Source of the DNA: Candidatus Gallipaludibacter merdavium
GTDB lineage: Bacteria; Bacteroidota; Bacteroidia; Bacteroidales; Paludibacteraceae
DNA length: 54,919 nt
Assembly (NCBI GenBank): GCA_017694875.1
Contig: JADIMG010000052.1
Coordinates: 1 to 54,919, forward strand
Direction of reading: 5' to 3'
Shown: in pieces, positions 25,692-34,757 of the stretch
How the letters are laid out: the number at the start of each line of letters is the position of its first letter
Position numbering within the stretch: the first letter of the stretch is position 1
The notes under the pieces: generated by a model
Databases searched by the model: none
The model's input: only the letters and a program-made list of their open reading frames with translations
Told to the model about the DNA's origin: nothing
Translations under genes and position numbers: made by a program

Positions 25692-26297
25692 ATGAGTACA
25701 ACATTGCAAGAACTCACCGAAAAGATTTATGCTGAAGGTGTTGAAAAAGGAAATCAAGAGGCTACCCAGATAGTTGCCAATGCAAAGGACCAGGCAGAAC
25801 AGATTTTGGCAAAAGCCAAAAGTGAGGCAGAATCGATTGTGGCAGGTGCGAAGAAAACAGCTGAAGAATTGAAACAGAACACCCAATCGGAGTTGAAACT
25901 GTTTGCACAGCAGTCATTGAATGCCTTAAAGACCGAAGTGACCAATCTGATTTGTGGAGAAATCGTGAACACATCAGTTAAGGCAGCCAATGCAGATGGC
26001 AAATTCATGCAGACCATCATTGCAAAGGTAGTGGATGAGTGGATTCACGATGGAAGTGTGGAAATTCAGGCTAAGGATGCCAAGGCACTTACCGATTATT
26101 TTGAGGCCAATGTCAAAGGTTTGCTGGAAAAAGGTTTGAAGATTACCGAAGTGAAAGGCTTGAAGACCGATTTTGCCATTACTCCAGCCAGCGGCGCCTA
26201 TAAGATAACTTTTGGGGATGCTGAGTTTGAGGCCTATTTCAAGGAATTCCTGCGTCCTAAGTTGATAGAGATGTTGTTTGGTGCAGAAAATAAATAA
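25692..26297 (+). CDS. atpE: V-type ATPase subunit E (peripheral stalk)
   Basis: Subunit E forms part of the peripheral stalk that holds the A3B3 head against the membrane part. The 201-residue protein has a long N-terminal alpha-helix with heptad and Ala/Lys/Glu-rich composition (about 1-85, ANAKDQAEQILAKAKSEAESIV) followed by a globular C-terminal domain. It is the first gene of the V-ATPase operon E-DUF2764-lipoprotein-A-B-D-I-K. The separate partner helix subunit (G/H) is not encoded here. Confidence 0.88.
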   Translation: MSTTLQELTEKIYAEGVEKGNQEATQIVANAKDQAEQILAKAKSEAESIVAGAKKTAEELKQNTQSELKLFAQQSLNALKTEVTNLICGEIVNTSVKAANADGKFMQTIIAKVVDEWIHDGSVEIQAKDAKALTDYFEANVKGLLEKGLKITEVKGLKTDFAITPASGAYKITFGDAEFEAYFKEFLRPKLIEMLFGAENK

Positions 26298-26351
26298 GAT
26301 GGCTTGCCTTTGTGGAAGGCATAGCCTTATTTGATTTTAAATAAGTAAGCA

Positions 26352-27170
26352 ATGAAATATTATTATTTGGTTTCTGGTTTGCCCGATATCCAATTATCAG
26401 ACGCAAAGGTTTCTCCCATGGTTGAAATGGCCGAGGAAATCAAAGAAAATTTGTCGGATGCCGATGCAAACCTTTTCAGCTTGTTATTGCTGAAATATGA
26501 CAATGAGAATTTCTTGGCATATCTTAAAGACAATAATGCCCAACTCAATCCATTGGGCAATCTTTCTTCTAATGACTGGGAAGAGTTGGTATCTCTGATG
26601 AATGAGAGCGATTCGGTTGCGGATAAACGTCTCATGCCCTATATCCAGCAGTTTTATGCACAATATACAATGGGCTTCCCCGAAAATGTGTTGCCGGAGG
26701 ACCAGTTGGCTGTAGGATATTATTCTTATGGAATGAAGTGTGGCAACCGTTTTCTGTCTGATTGGTTTGAATTCAACCTTAATTTAAACAATGTGTTGGC
26801 TGCGCTTATGTGCCGTAAGTTTGGCTTCGACATTAAGACAGCGGTGCTGGGCTCCAATGAAATAGCGGAGGCTTTGCGTACCAGCGGAGCGCGTGATTTC
26901 GGATTGGGGGGCACGTTTGACCAGATGGAAGAAGTGTTGCGTATAGCAGAAATGACCGATTTGTATGAGCGTGAAAAACGCTTGGATGCTTTGCGGTGGA
27001 ACTGGTTGGAAGATCATACGTTTTTCCATTTCTTCTCGGCTGAACGCATTTGGGCTTTCTGGCTGAAATCTGAGTTGATACACAGATGGGAAGATTTGAC
27101 AACTGAAAAGGGAAAAACTGTTTTCCGTCAGTTGATGGACAACTTCCGAAAAGAAGTGAAGTTCGATTGA
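26352..27170 (+). CDS. DUF2764 protein of the V-type ATPase operon
   Basis: A 272-residue soluble protein with the start MKYYYLVSGLPDIQLSD that marks DUF2764. Members occur almost only in V-ATPase operons of Bacteroidetes, chlamydiae and spirochaetes, in this same position between E and A. No catalytic motif is visible and the protein is predicted to be mostly helical. Since the operon lacks a recognisable C (d-type) subunit, DUF2764 is a good candidate for that socket role. That is inference from position, not from a visible motif. Confidence 0.85.
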   Translation: MKYYYLVSGLPDIQLSDAKVSPMVEMAEEIKENLSDADANLFSLLLLKYDNENFLAYLKDNNAQLNPLGNLSSNDWEELVSLMNESDSVADKRLMPYIQQFYAQYTMGFPENVLPEDQLAVGYYSYGMKCGNRFLSDWFEFNLNLNNVLAALMCRKFGFDIKTAVLGSNEIAEALRTSGARDFGLGGTFDQMEEVLRIAEMTDLYEREKRLDALRWNWLEDHTFFHFFSAERIWAFWLKSELIHRWEDLTTEKGKTVFRQLMDNFRKEVKFD

Positions 27171-27218
27171 TTGGCATGGCGGAGTAATGTGGAGGCATCG
27201 TATTTGATAGGTAAAGAA

Positions 27219-27644
27219 ATGAAATGCTTTTTTCAATATGCCTTGCTGATTCTGCTGTTTGTGGCATGTGATAGTCATCGTCCGGATGGTTGGTATCATT
27301 TGTCAGACAATGGTATTCCTTCGTTTCGTCCAATCGCAGAAGTGAATGATTTTAAAGAGGTGAGATTGGATTCCATGGCAAGAGGAGATGGTGAGATGAT
27401 TTACTATATTGCAGGCTGTCTTACAGAAGATGCAACGGTTGATTTTTATGATGCTACCTGCAAGGTTATAGGAAAACAAATTGCTTTTGTTTTTGAGGAC
27501 AGTGTAATTTGTGCTCCTCAAGTCAATCAAGGAATAGAGAGCGGTAATTTTGGAATTAGCATCAATGATGCACGTCTTGCTTATCGGATATGGGGAGCGT
27601 TGAAAAAAACAATTGCCACCATCCAGAATATTGGAATAGAATGA
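27219..27644 (+). CDS. Lipoprotein resembling the SecD P1-head domain, inside the V-ATPase operon
   Basis: A 141-residue lipoprotein. The ATG at 27219 gives the signal MKCFFQYALLILLFVAC with Cys17 lipidated; the frame extends upstream to 27171 but only through a TTG. The C-terminal part (about 85-125, GKQIAFVFEDSVICAPQVNQ then GIESGNFGISIND) closely follows the SecD/SecF P1-head pattern (IAxVxDxxVxxAPxV, then I-x-x-G, then I). No membrane domain follows, so it is the head fold alone on a lipid anchor. It is inserted between the DUF2764 gene and atpA, 48 bases after the former and 38 bases before the latter. Its role is unknown. Confidence 0.72.
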   Translation: MKCFFQYALLILLFVACDSHRPDGWYHLSDNGIPSFRPIAEVNDFKEVRLDSMARGDGEMIYYIAGCLTEDATVDFYDATCKVIGKQIAFVFEDSVICAPQVNQGIESGNFGISINDARLAYRIWGALKKTIATIQNIGIE

Positions 27645-27682
27645 TAGAAAAGTAAAAAAGAATAATATAATAATCCATTTAT

Positions 27683-29443
27683 ATGGCAACAAAAGGAAAA
27701 GTAAAAGGTATCATCTCCAACCTGGTAACGGTGGGTGTGGATGGACCTGTAGCACAGAATGAAATCTGCTACATCAGTATTGGTGAAACAAGGCTAATGG
27801 CCGAGGTCCTGAAGGTGTTAAACGACAATGTCTTCGTACAGGTTTTTGAGAGCACCCGAGGATTGAAGGTGGGCAATAACGTTGAATTTACCGGGCACAT
27901 GTTGGAAGTAACGCTTGGACCAGGATTGTTGAGCCGAAATTACGATGGTCTTCAGAACGATTTGGACAAGCTGACCGGTGTGTTCTTGAAACGTGGAGAG
28001 TATAATTTCCCGTTGGATAAGGAACGTTTATGGCATTTTGTACCTTTGGCAAAGGTTGGTGACAAGGTGGAAGCCGCATCATGGTTGGGTGAGGTGGACG
28101 AAAACCACCAACCACACAAAATCATGGTTCCCTTTGTTTTTGAAGGTGAATATACCATCAAGTCCATCGTTAAGGAAGGCGATTATAAGATTGAAGATGT
28201 AGTGGCTGTGCTGGTCGATGAAGACGGCAAGGAACACAATGTAACGATGATTCAGAAATGGCCGGTAAAGAAAGCCATCAATGTACATAAGGAAAAACCA
28301 AGACCTTTCCGTTTGTTGGAAACGGGCGTACGTACCATAGATACGGCCAACCCGATTGTGGAAGGAGGTACAGGATTTATTCCTGGTCCGTTCGGAACGG
28401 GTAAAACAGTGCTTCAGCACGCCATCTCCAAACAGGCGGATGCCGATATCGTGATTATGGCTGCTTGTGGTGAACGTGCCAATGAGGTGGTGGAAATTTT
28501 CGTGGAATTTCCTGAATTGGAAGACCCTCACACGGGTCGCAAACTGATGGAACGTACCATCATTATTGCCAATACGTCCAACATGCCTGTTGCAAGCCGT
28601 GAGGCCTCCGTTTATACGGCCATGACCATTGCAGAATATTATCGTGCTATGGGATTGAAAGTGTTGCTGATGGCTGACTCTACTTCCCGTTGGGCACAGG
28701 CCTTGCGTGAAATGAGTAACCGTATGGAGGAATTGCCAGGACAGGATGCGTTCCCAATGGACCTTTCCGCCATTATCGGTACTTTCTACAGCCGTGCAGG
28801 GTATGTTTATCTGAAGAACGGCAAAACAGGTTCCATTACCTTTATCGGAACTGTTTCTCCTGCAGGTGGTAACTTGAAGGAACCAGTGACCGAAGGAACC
28901 AAAAAAGCAGCCCGTTGCTTCTATGCGTTGGAACAGAACCGTGCCGACCGTAAACGTTATCCGGCTGTGAACCCGATTGAAAGTTATTCCAAATATATTG
29001 AATATCCTGAGTTTGAAGAATATATTTCCAAACGTATCTCTCCCGATTGGACCAAGATGGTCAACGATATGAAAACACTTCTTCAGAGAGGTAAGGAAGT
29101 GCAGGAACAAATCAACATCTTGGGTGACGACGGTGTACCTGTTGACTATCATGAAACTTTCTGGAAGTCAGAAGTTATCGACTTTGTTATCCTGCAGCAG
29201 GATGCCTTTGACAAGGTGGACTCCGTATGTCCGTTGGAACGCCAGAAATACATGTTGGACCTGGTGATGGATATCTGCAAGCATGATTATGATTTCAACA
29301 ACTTCTTGGATGTCAATGACTATTTCAAGAAAGTAATCAATATCTGCAAGCAAATGAACTATAGTGAATTCCATTCAGAACAGTTTGAACAATATCAAAC
29401 CAAACTGAATGAGTTGTTGGCCGAAAAACAAATTAAGGAATAA
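27683..29443 (+). CDS. atpA: V-type ATPase catalytic subunit A
   Basis: Subunit A is the catalytic nucleotide-binding subunit of the A3B3 hexamer. The 586-residue length is normal. The N-terminal barrel (GKVKGIISNLVTVGVDG) and the bulge domain specific to A subunits (about 115-195) are present. The P-loop is GPFGTGKT (235-242), the V/A-type form, with Thr where many have Ser. Further conserved parts are CGERANEVVEIFVEFPEL and MADSTSRWAQALREMSNRMEELPG. It is followed after 16 bases by atpB. Confidence 0.97.
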   Translation: MATKGKVKGIISNLVTVGVDGPVAQNEICYISIGETRLMAEVLKVLNDNVFVQVFESTRGLKVGNNVEFTGHMLEVTLGPGLLSRNYDGLQNDLDKLTGVFLKRGEYNFPLDKERLWHFVPLAKVGDKVEAASWLGEVDENHQPHKIMVPFVFEGEYTIKSIVKEGDYKIEDVVAVLVDEDGKEHNVTMIQKWPVKKAINVHKEKPRPFRLLETGVRTIDTANPIVEGGTGFIPGPFGTGKTVLQHAISKQADADIVIMAACGERANEVVEIFVEFPELEDPHTGRKLMERTIIIANTSNMPVASREASVYTAMTIAEYYRAMGLKVLLMADSTSRWAQALREMSNRMEELPGQDAFPMDLSAIIGTFYSRAGYVYLKNGKTGSITFIGTVSPAGGNLKEPVTEGTKKAARCFYALEQNRADRKRYPAVNPIESYSKYIEYPEFEEYISKRISPDWTKMVNDMKTLLQRGKEVQEQINILGDDGVPVDYHETFWKSEVIDFVILQQDAFDKVDSVCPLERQKYMLDLVMDICKHDYDFNNFLDVNDYFKKVINICKQMNYSEFHSEQFEQYQTKLNELLAEKQIKE

Positions 29444-29459
29444 GAAAAGATTACGATAT

Positions 29460-30785
29460 ATGGCAACAAAAGCATTTCAAAAAATCTATACAAAAATCAC
29501 CCAGATTACGAAGGCTACTTGTTCGTTGAAAGCAACCAATGTAGGTAACGATGAGTTGGCAACGGTGAATGGGAAATTGGCCCAGGTAGTACGTATCATG
29601 GGCAATGAGGTTACCCTGCAGGTTTTTGAAGGAACAGAAGGTATTCCTACCGATGCAGAAGTGATATTTATGGGCAAAGCTCCTTCACTCAAAGTGAGCG
29701 ACCAATTGGCAGGACGATTCTTCAATGCCTTTGGTGACCCCATTGACGGCGGTCCTGAAATTGAAGGCGAGGAAGTGGAGATTGGCGGACCTTCCGTTAA
29801 CCCTGTAAGACGTAAACAGCCGTCTGAATTGATTGCAACCGGTATTGCCGGTATTGACTTGAACAATACCTTGGTATCTGGTCAAAAGATTCCGTTCTTT
29901 GCCGACCCTGACCAGCCTTACAACCAGGTAATGGCCAATGTGGCTCTCCGTGCCAAAGCCGACAAGATTATTCTTGGCGGTATGGGTCTGACCAATGACG
30001 ATTACCTTTATTTCAAGAATGTGTTCAACAATGCAGGTGTGCTCGATAGAATTGTATCATTTGTAAATACCACCGAGAATCCTCCTGTAGAACGTCTGCT
30101 TATTCCTGATATGGCTTTGACTTCGGCTGAATATTTTGCTGTTGAGAAAAACCAGAAGGTATTGGTATTGCTTACGGATATGACCTCTTATGCTGATGCC
30201 TTGGCGATTGTGTCCAACCGTATGGACCAGATTCCATCTAAGGACTCTATGCCTGGTTCCTTGTATTCTGACTTGGCTAAAATCTACGAAAAGGCTGTGC
30301 AGTTCCCGGCAGGCGGTTCCATTACAATTATTGCCGTAACTACTTTGTCGGGTGGTGATATTACGCACGCTATTCCTGATAATACCGGTTACATCACCGA
30401 AGGACAGTTGTTCTTGCGCCGTGACAGTGATATCGGTAAGGTAATCGTTGACCCGTTCCGTTCGTTGTCACGTTTGAAACAGTTGGTGGCTGGTAAGAAA
30501 ACCCGTGAGGACCATCCTCAGGTGATGAATGCCGCTGTACGTCTGTATGCCGATGCGGCCAATGCAAAGACCAAACTGGAAAACGGTTTTGACCTGACCA
30601 ACTATGACGAACGTTGCTTGGCTTTTGCCAAAGACTATTCCGAAAAACTGTTGGCAATTGACGTAAACATTGATACTACACAGATGTTGGATGTGGCATG
30701 GAGCCTGTTTGCCAAACATTTCAAACCGGAAGAGGTCAATATCAAGCAGAATTTGGTAGACAAATACTGGAATGCCAACGCATAA
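29460..30785 (+). CDS. atpB: V-type ATPase subunit B
   Basis: Subunit B is the non-catalytic member of the A3B3 head. The 441-residue protein begins MATKAFQKIYTKITQITKAT. The canonical P-loop is absent, as expected (SGQKIPFFADPDQPYNQ at its place), and the arginine-containing region SMPGSLYSDLAKIYEKA is present. The ATG at 29460 was chosen: an in-frame start at 29409 would overlap atpA by 35 bases and add a non-family extension. Confidence 0.96.
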   Translation: MATKAFQKIYTKITQITKATCSLKATNVGNDELATVNGKLAQVVRIMGNEVTLQVFEGTEGIPTDAEVIFMGKAPSLKVSDQLAGRFFNAFGDPIDGGPEIEGEEVEIGGPSVNPVRRKQPSELIATGIAGIDLNNTLVSGQKIPFFADPDQPYNQVMANVALRAKADKIILGGMGLTNDDYLYFKNVFNNAGVLDRIVSFVNTTENPPVERLLIPDMALTSAEYFAVEKNQKVLVLLTDMTSYADALAIVSNRMDQIPSKDSMPGSLYSDLAKIYEKAVQFPAGGSITIIAVTTLSGGDITHAIPDNTGYITEGQLFLRRDSDIGKVIVDPFRSLSRLKQLVAGKKTREDHPQVMNAAVRLYADAANAKTKLENGFDLTNYDERCLAFAKDYSEKLLAIDVNIDTTQMLDVAWSLFAKHFKPEEVNIKQNLVDKYWNANA

Positions 30786-30813
30786 GGCAAGTCACTTTTA
30801 AAACGAATGGATT

Positions 30814-31431
30814 ATGGCAATAACATTTCAATATAACAAAACATCGCTTCAGATGCTGGAAAAGAATCTGAAGATGCGTGTGCGCACATTGCCGACCATC
30901 AAGAGTAAAGAGAGTGCTTTGCGCCTGGAAGTTAAGCGTTCGAAAGACGAAATCAAGCAATTGAATGCCCAGGTGGAGCAGCAGATTGCCGCCTATGAAC
31001 GCATGCTGGCATTATGGGGAGAATTTGATACGTCCCTGCTTAGTGTAAAAGACGTGAAAATGGAGGTGAAAAAAGTCGCCGGTGTAAGAATTCCTGTTTT
31101 GAAGGAAGTGGAATACACCACAAAGCCTTTCAGTCTTTTCAATACTCCGAAATGGTATGCCGATGGTTTCAAGCAATTGAAAGATTTGGCACAAGTGGGC
31201 ATAGAAGCTGAGTTTTGTGCAGAGAAATTGCGTTTGCTCGAATATGCGCGAAAGAAGACCACCCAAAAGGTGAACCTCTTTGAAAAGGTGCAGATTCCGG
31301 GTTATGAAGACGCAATACGCAAAATCAAACGCTTTATGGAAGACGAAGAAAACCTTTCCAAGTCTTCACAGAAAATAGTCAAGGCAAAGCGCGAACGTGA
31401 AGCGCAAGCTGCCGAGTGTGTCAACGAATAA
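30814..31431 (+). CDS. atpD: V-type ATPase subunit D (central rotor)
   Basis: Subunit D is the rotating shaft inside the head. The 205-residue protein consists of two long helices that fold back on each other: an N-terminal one (about 1-75, NLKMRVRTLPTIKSKESALRL) and a C-terminal one (about 120-195, rich in Lys, Arg and Glu). The N-terminus FQYNKTSLQMLEKNLKMR is the family signature in Bacteroidetes. It lies 28 bases after atpB and 11 bases before atpI. Confidence 0.94.
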   Translation: MAITFQYNKTSLQMLEKNLKMRVRTLPTIKSKESALRLEVKRSKDEIKQLNAQVEQQIAAYERMLALWGEFDTSLLSVKDVKMEVKKVAGVRIPVLKEVEYTTKPFSLFNTPKWYADGFKQLKDLAQVGIEAEFCAEKLRLLEYARKKTTQKVNLFEKVQIPGYEDAIRKIKRFMEDEENLSKSSQKIVKAKREREAQAAECVNE

Positions 31432-31442
31432 AGCTAACGCGT

Positions 31443-33299
31443 ATGATAGAGAAAATGCATAAATATACCTTTCTGGTATTTCACAAACAATACAATGACT
31501 TTTTGCACAAGTTGCAGGAGGTAGGCGTGTTGCATGTGAAGGAAAAACCGGAGGGTAACACTGAAAACGATGCCTTGCGCGACAAGCTTCAGCTGGCTGC
31601 GCAAGTGGACAAGACGATTGGTGAGGCATTTGCTTTGCTGACTCCTGATATGCAGCCGCTCCCACAAGAAGAACAGTTTGATGGTGCACAACTTGTCAAT
31701 GAGTTTGTCGAAATGAAGGAAGAGGCGCTCCGTATAGAAACTGCATTGGACCGCACCCAGAAGGAAGCCGACCGTATGGCGGTTTGGGGTAATTACAGTA
31801 CGGATCTGTTGCACAGACTGGCAGATGAAGGTTTTGTATTGCAGTTCTTTTCTATAGGGAAAGCACGTTTCAATCAGGAATGGGAAACAGAGAAAAATGC
31901 TTTTGTCGTTGCTGACAATGGCTCAACCCTGTATTTTGTAACGGTGAACAAGCAACCCGTTGAGTTGGATGCCGATGTGGTTACGCTCAACGAGCACAAC
32001 CAAATGCAACTTGAGCAGGACATGCAGAACCTGAAAGGCCTGCTGGTGGCTCAACAAGGAAAAATGCAGGCATGGACGGTAGCCAATCTGAACAATCTGA
32101 AGAAATTCCTTGCTGATATCCGTAACGGAATCGTATTTGACAAGGTGTTGCTCAATACAACAGCCGAGGCTGACAACAAGGTGATGCTTTTGGAAGGCTA
32201 TTGCCCTGTTGATACGGAAAAGGATTTGATTGCACTTTTGGAGGCAGAACACATTTATTTCCAAAAGGAGAATCCCGATATTACCGATGCTGATATTCCG
32301 GTTAAGTTGAAGAACAATTGGTTTGCCCGTCTGTTTGAGCCGATTACCAAACTGTATGCTTTGCCGAAGTATGACGAATTGGACCCGACGGCCTTTTTTG
32401 CTCCTTTCTTCATGCTGTTCTTTGGCTTATGTATGGGTGATGGCGGTTATGGGCTGCTCATATTGGTAGCTGCAACCATCGCCAAATACAAGATGCCGAA
32501 GTTCAAGAGCGTAGCCACATTGTGTCAGTTCTTGGGACTTGCCACTTTGGTGGTGGGTATCCTTACCGGTATGGTGTTCGGAATCAAATTGGATGAGGCG
32601 CCATGGCCCTGGTTGGCTAATGTAAAACACTTGTTTGTGACATCCACCAATTATGCCGAGAAGTTGGACGGTTATGACCCGTTGATGGTGTTTGCCATAA
32701 CGATAGGTGTTTTCCAGATTCTTTTTGCTATGGGTTTCAATGTGGTGAAAATTACCATTCAGCACGGCTTTAAGTATGCTGTTTCCACATTGGCATGGCT
32801 GGTAGGCCTCGTATGCCTGATTCTGATGTTCCTGTTGCCCGTTGCGGGAGTGGAACTTTCAAAAACGGCATTGAATGTGCTCTATGTGCTGGCTGGAATC
32901 TGTGGTGTGTTCATCCTCTTTTATAATTCACCGGGAAAGAACATCTTTGTCAATTTCGGTTCCGGATTATGGGGTACTTATGGTATGGTCAGCGGACTGC
33001 TGGGTGATGTCTTGTCATACATCCGTCTGTTTGCCTTAGGTCTGGCTGGTGGTATTTTGGGTAACGTGTTCAATCAATTGGCATTGGACCTATCATCTGG
33101 AATGCCTGCCTATATCGGTTGGTTGCCGATGCTGCTTATATTGCTTATCGGACATGGCTTGAACTTCATGCTTTGTATTATCAGTTCGGTGGTACACCCT
33201 TTGCGTTTGACCTTCGTGGAATTTTACAAGAATGCAGGATTTGAAGGCGGTGGCAAGGCTTATCATCCTTTCTCCAAACAAACAACAGAACAAGAATAA
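31443..33299 (+). CDS. atpI: V-type ATPase subunit I/a (membrane stator)
   Basis: Subunit I provides the half-channels for ion flow and anchors the peripheral stalk. The 618-residue protein has a cytoplasmic N-terminal half (1-320) with coiled-coil helices and a membrane half with about seven or eight helices (about 325-590). The membrane half starts at the conserved DPTAFFAPFFMLFFGLCMGDGGYG and contains GLLGDVLSYIRLFALGLAGG, the helix bearing the conserved channel arginine. The ATG at 31443 avoids overlap with atpD and gives the normal N-terminus MIEKMHKYTFLVFHKQ. Confidence 0.95.
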   Translation: MIEKMHKYTFLVFHKQYNDFLHKLQEVGVLHVKEKPEGNTENDALRDKLQLAAQVDKTIGEAFALLTPDMQPLPQEEQFDGAQLVNEFVEMKEEALRIETALDRTQKEADRMAVWGNYSTDLLHRLADEGFVLQFFSIGKARFNQEWETEKNAFVVADNGSTLYFVTVNKQPVELDADVVTLNEHNQMQLEQDMQNLKGLLVAQQGKMQAWTVANLNNLKKFLADIRNGIVFDKVLLNTTAEADNKVMLLEGYCPVDTEKDLIALLEAEHIYFQKENPDITDADIPVKLKNNWFARLFEPITKLYALPKYDELDPTAFFAPFFMLFFGLCMGDGGYGLLILVAATIAKYKMPKFKSVATLCQFLGLATLVVGILTGMVFGIKLDEAPWPWLANVKHLFVTSTNYAEKLDGYDPLMVFAITIGVFQILFAMGFNVVKITIQHGFKYAVSTLAWLVGLVCLILMFLLPVAGVELSKTALNVLYVLAGICGVFILFYNSPGKNIFVNFGSGLWGTYGMVSGLLGDVLSYIRLFALGLAGGILGNVFNQLALDLSSGMPAYIGWLPMLLILLIGHGLNFMLCIISSVVHPLRLTFVEFYKNAGFEGGGKAYHPFSKQTTEQE

Positions 33300-33336
33300 A
33301 AAAATAACTATATTATTAACGACCAAATTTAATTGA

Positions 33337-33792
<456 letters not shown>

Positions 33793-33816
33793 TAATAGTC
33801 TGACAAACAAATATAT

Positions 33817-33848
33817 GGAGGTCTTTCTTGTGAGAGACCTCCTTTTTT
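33817..33848 (+). terminator. Terminator of the V-type ATPase operon
   Basis: Stem GGAGGTCTTTC / GAGAGACCTCC (11 pairs including one G-U), loop TTGT, followed by six T. A textbook rho-independent terminator 24 bases after the atpK stop. Confidence 0.93.
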
Positions 33849-33936
33849 ATGTGGGTATTGTATATTAGGTCTGTTAGTGCAGGAGGGTAGGTGAATGTTT
33901 TATGATGCTTGCAAAAGATTAAAATGTGTTGTCGTA

Positions 33937-33968
33937 TTTGCTTGTTATTCTCCTCTTGTTTAGTTTTG
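33937..33968 (+). promoter_or_regulatory. Promoter of the tetR gene
   Basis: TTTG (33937-33940), 20 bases, TAGTTTTG (33961-33968). Exact consensus. The predicted start site (about 33974) lies directly beside the palindromic operator at 33976-33991. Confidence 0.82.
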
Positions 33969-33975
33969 CAGTGTA

Positions 33976-33991
33976 TTAACAGCGCTGTTAA
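33976..33991. promoter_or_regulatory. TetR operator copy 1 (16-bp perfect palindrome)
   Basis: TTAACAGCGCTGTTAA, a perfect palindrome at the predicted transcription start of tetR. The identical sequence recurs at 34701-34716 in front of tolC. Confidence 0.88.
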
Positions 33992-34019
33992 ACCGTTTTG
34001 TTATTAAAGGTAAGTTTCT

Positions 34020-34649
34020 ATGGATAAGCGTAATACAGAAGAAGCAATCATGCGAGCTGCCGAAGAGGAGTTTTTGGATAAGGGCTATAAATTGGCTACG
34101 ACTACAAAAATTGCCCAGCGAGCGGGAGTAACGCATGCAATGCTGCATTATTATTTCCGGACAAAAGAGCAGATATTTCTGAAGGTGCTGGACAAGAATC
34201 TGGGGGAGCTCTTTGCTTATCAGCGCAATACGATGGTGTTGGGTACTTCCTTTTGGGTAACGTTCAGCGGAGGAGTTTCTGTGCTGTTCGATTTTTTCAA
34301 GCAACATAAACAGTTATTGGGCTTGCTTTATGATGTGGTCAAGCAAAATCCGGAATTGTTGCTGCGCTATAAAGAAAATGTAGTAGATATGCTTTCTCAT
34401 GTTTCAGCCAGTCATCAGAAAATGTTGGAGAGTGAGATAGCCGCAGGACGTTGCAATCCAATCAGTTATGAGCAAATCATATTTCAGGTGGCAGGCATGA
34501 CGATTTCAACGTTTTTGCTATTGCCTTTTGTGGAAAACGTGATAAAGATAAATGAGGCTGCTATTGATGAGTTGTTGGAAAGACGTAAGGAGGAAATCAT
34601 ACGTACTTTGCATTACCGATTGTATGCGCATTTGGAAACAGAAGCATGA
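34020..34649 (+). CDS. TetR-family repressor of the efflux operon
   Basis: A 209-residue TetR-type regulator. The N-terminal helix-turn-helix (about 10-55) reads AAEEEFLDKGYKLATTTKIAQRAGVTHAMLHYYFRTKEQIF, the standard TetR DNA-binding pattern. The C-terminal 150 residues form the ligand-binding and dimerisation part, with no recognisable ligand specificity. Identical palindromes at its own start site and in the tolC promoter point to autorepression and repression of the downstream pump. The arrangement parallels E. coli CecR, which controls ybhGFSR. The inducer is unknown. Confidence 0.9.
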   Translation: MDKRNTEEAIMRAAEEEFLDKGYKLATTTKIAQRAGVTHAMLHYYFRTKEQIFLKVLDKNLGELFAYQRNTMVLGTSFWVTFSGGVSVLFDFFKQHKQLLGLLYDVVKQNPELLLRYKENVVDMLSHVSASHQKMLESEIAAGRCNPISYEQIIFQVAGMTISTFLLLPFVENVIKINEAAIDELLERRKEEIIRTLHYRLYAHLETEA

Positions 34650-34694
34650 TGTAAATCAAATTAGGAAGGGCTGTTAAATGCTCTTTTTTTGCTG

Positions 34695-34728
34695 TTTGAA
34701 TTAACAGCGCTGTTAAACATAGTTGTTG
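34695..34728 (+). promoter_or_regulatory. Promoter of the tolC efflux operon
   Basis: TTTG (34695-34698), 21 bases, TAGTTGTTG (34720-34728), an imperfect -7. The TetR palindrome fills most of the spacer, where a bound repressor would block RNA polymerase. The weak -7 suggests modest basal strength. Confidence 0.65.
34701..34716. promoter_or_regulatory. TetR operator copy 2
   Basis: Second perfect copy of TTAACAGCGCTGTTAA, between the -33 and -7 boxes of the tolC promoter. Confidence 0.88.
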
Positions 34729-34757
34729 TTACGGGCAAATTTAAATAAGAAAGAATT

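Noticed and set aside
28079-29152. Long open frame on the minus strand opposite atpA
   Set aside because: It is antisense to a clear catalytic subunit, shows no domain and is His/Phe-rich as expected from a mirrored frame.
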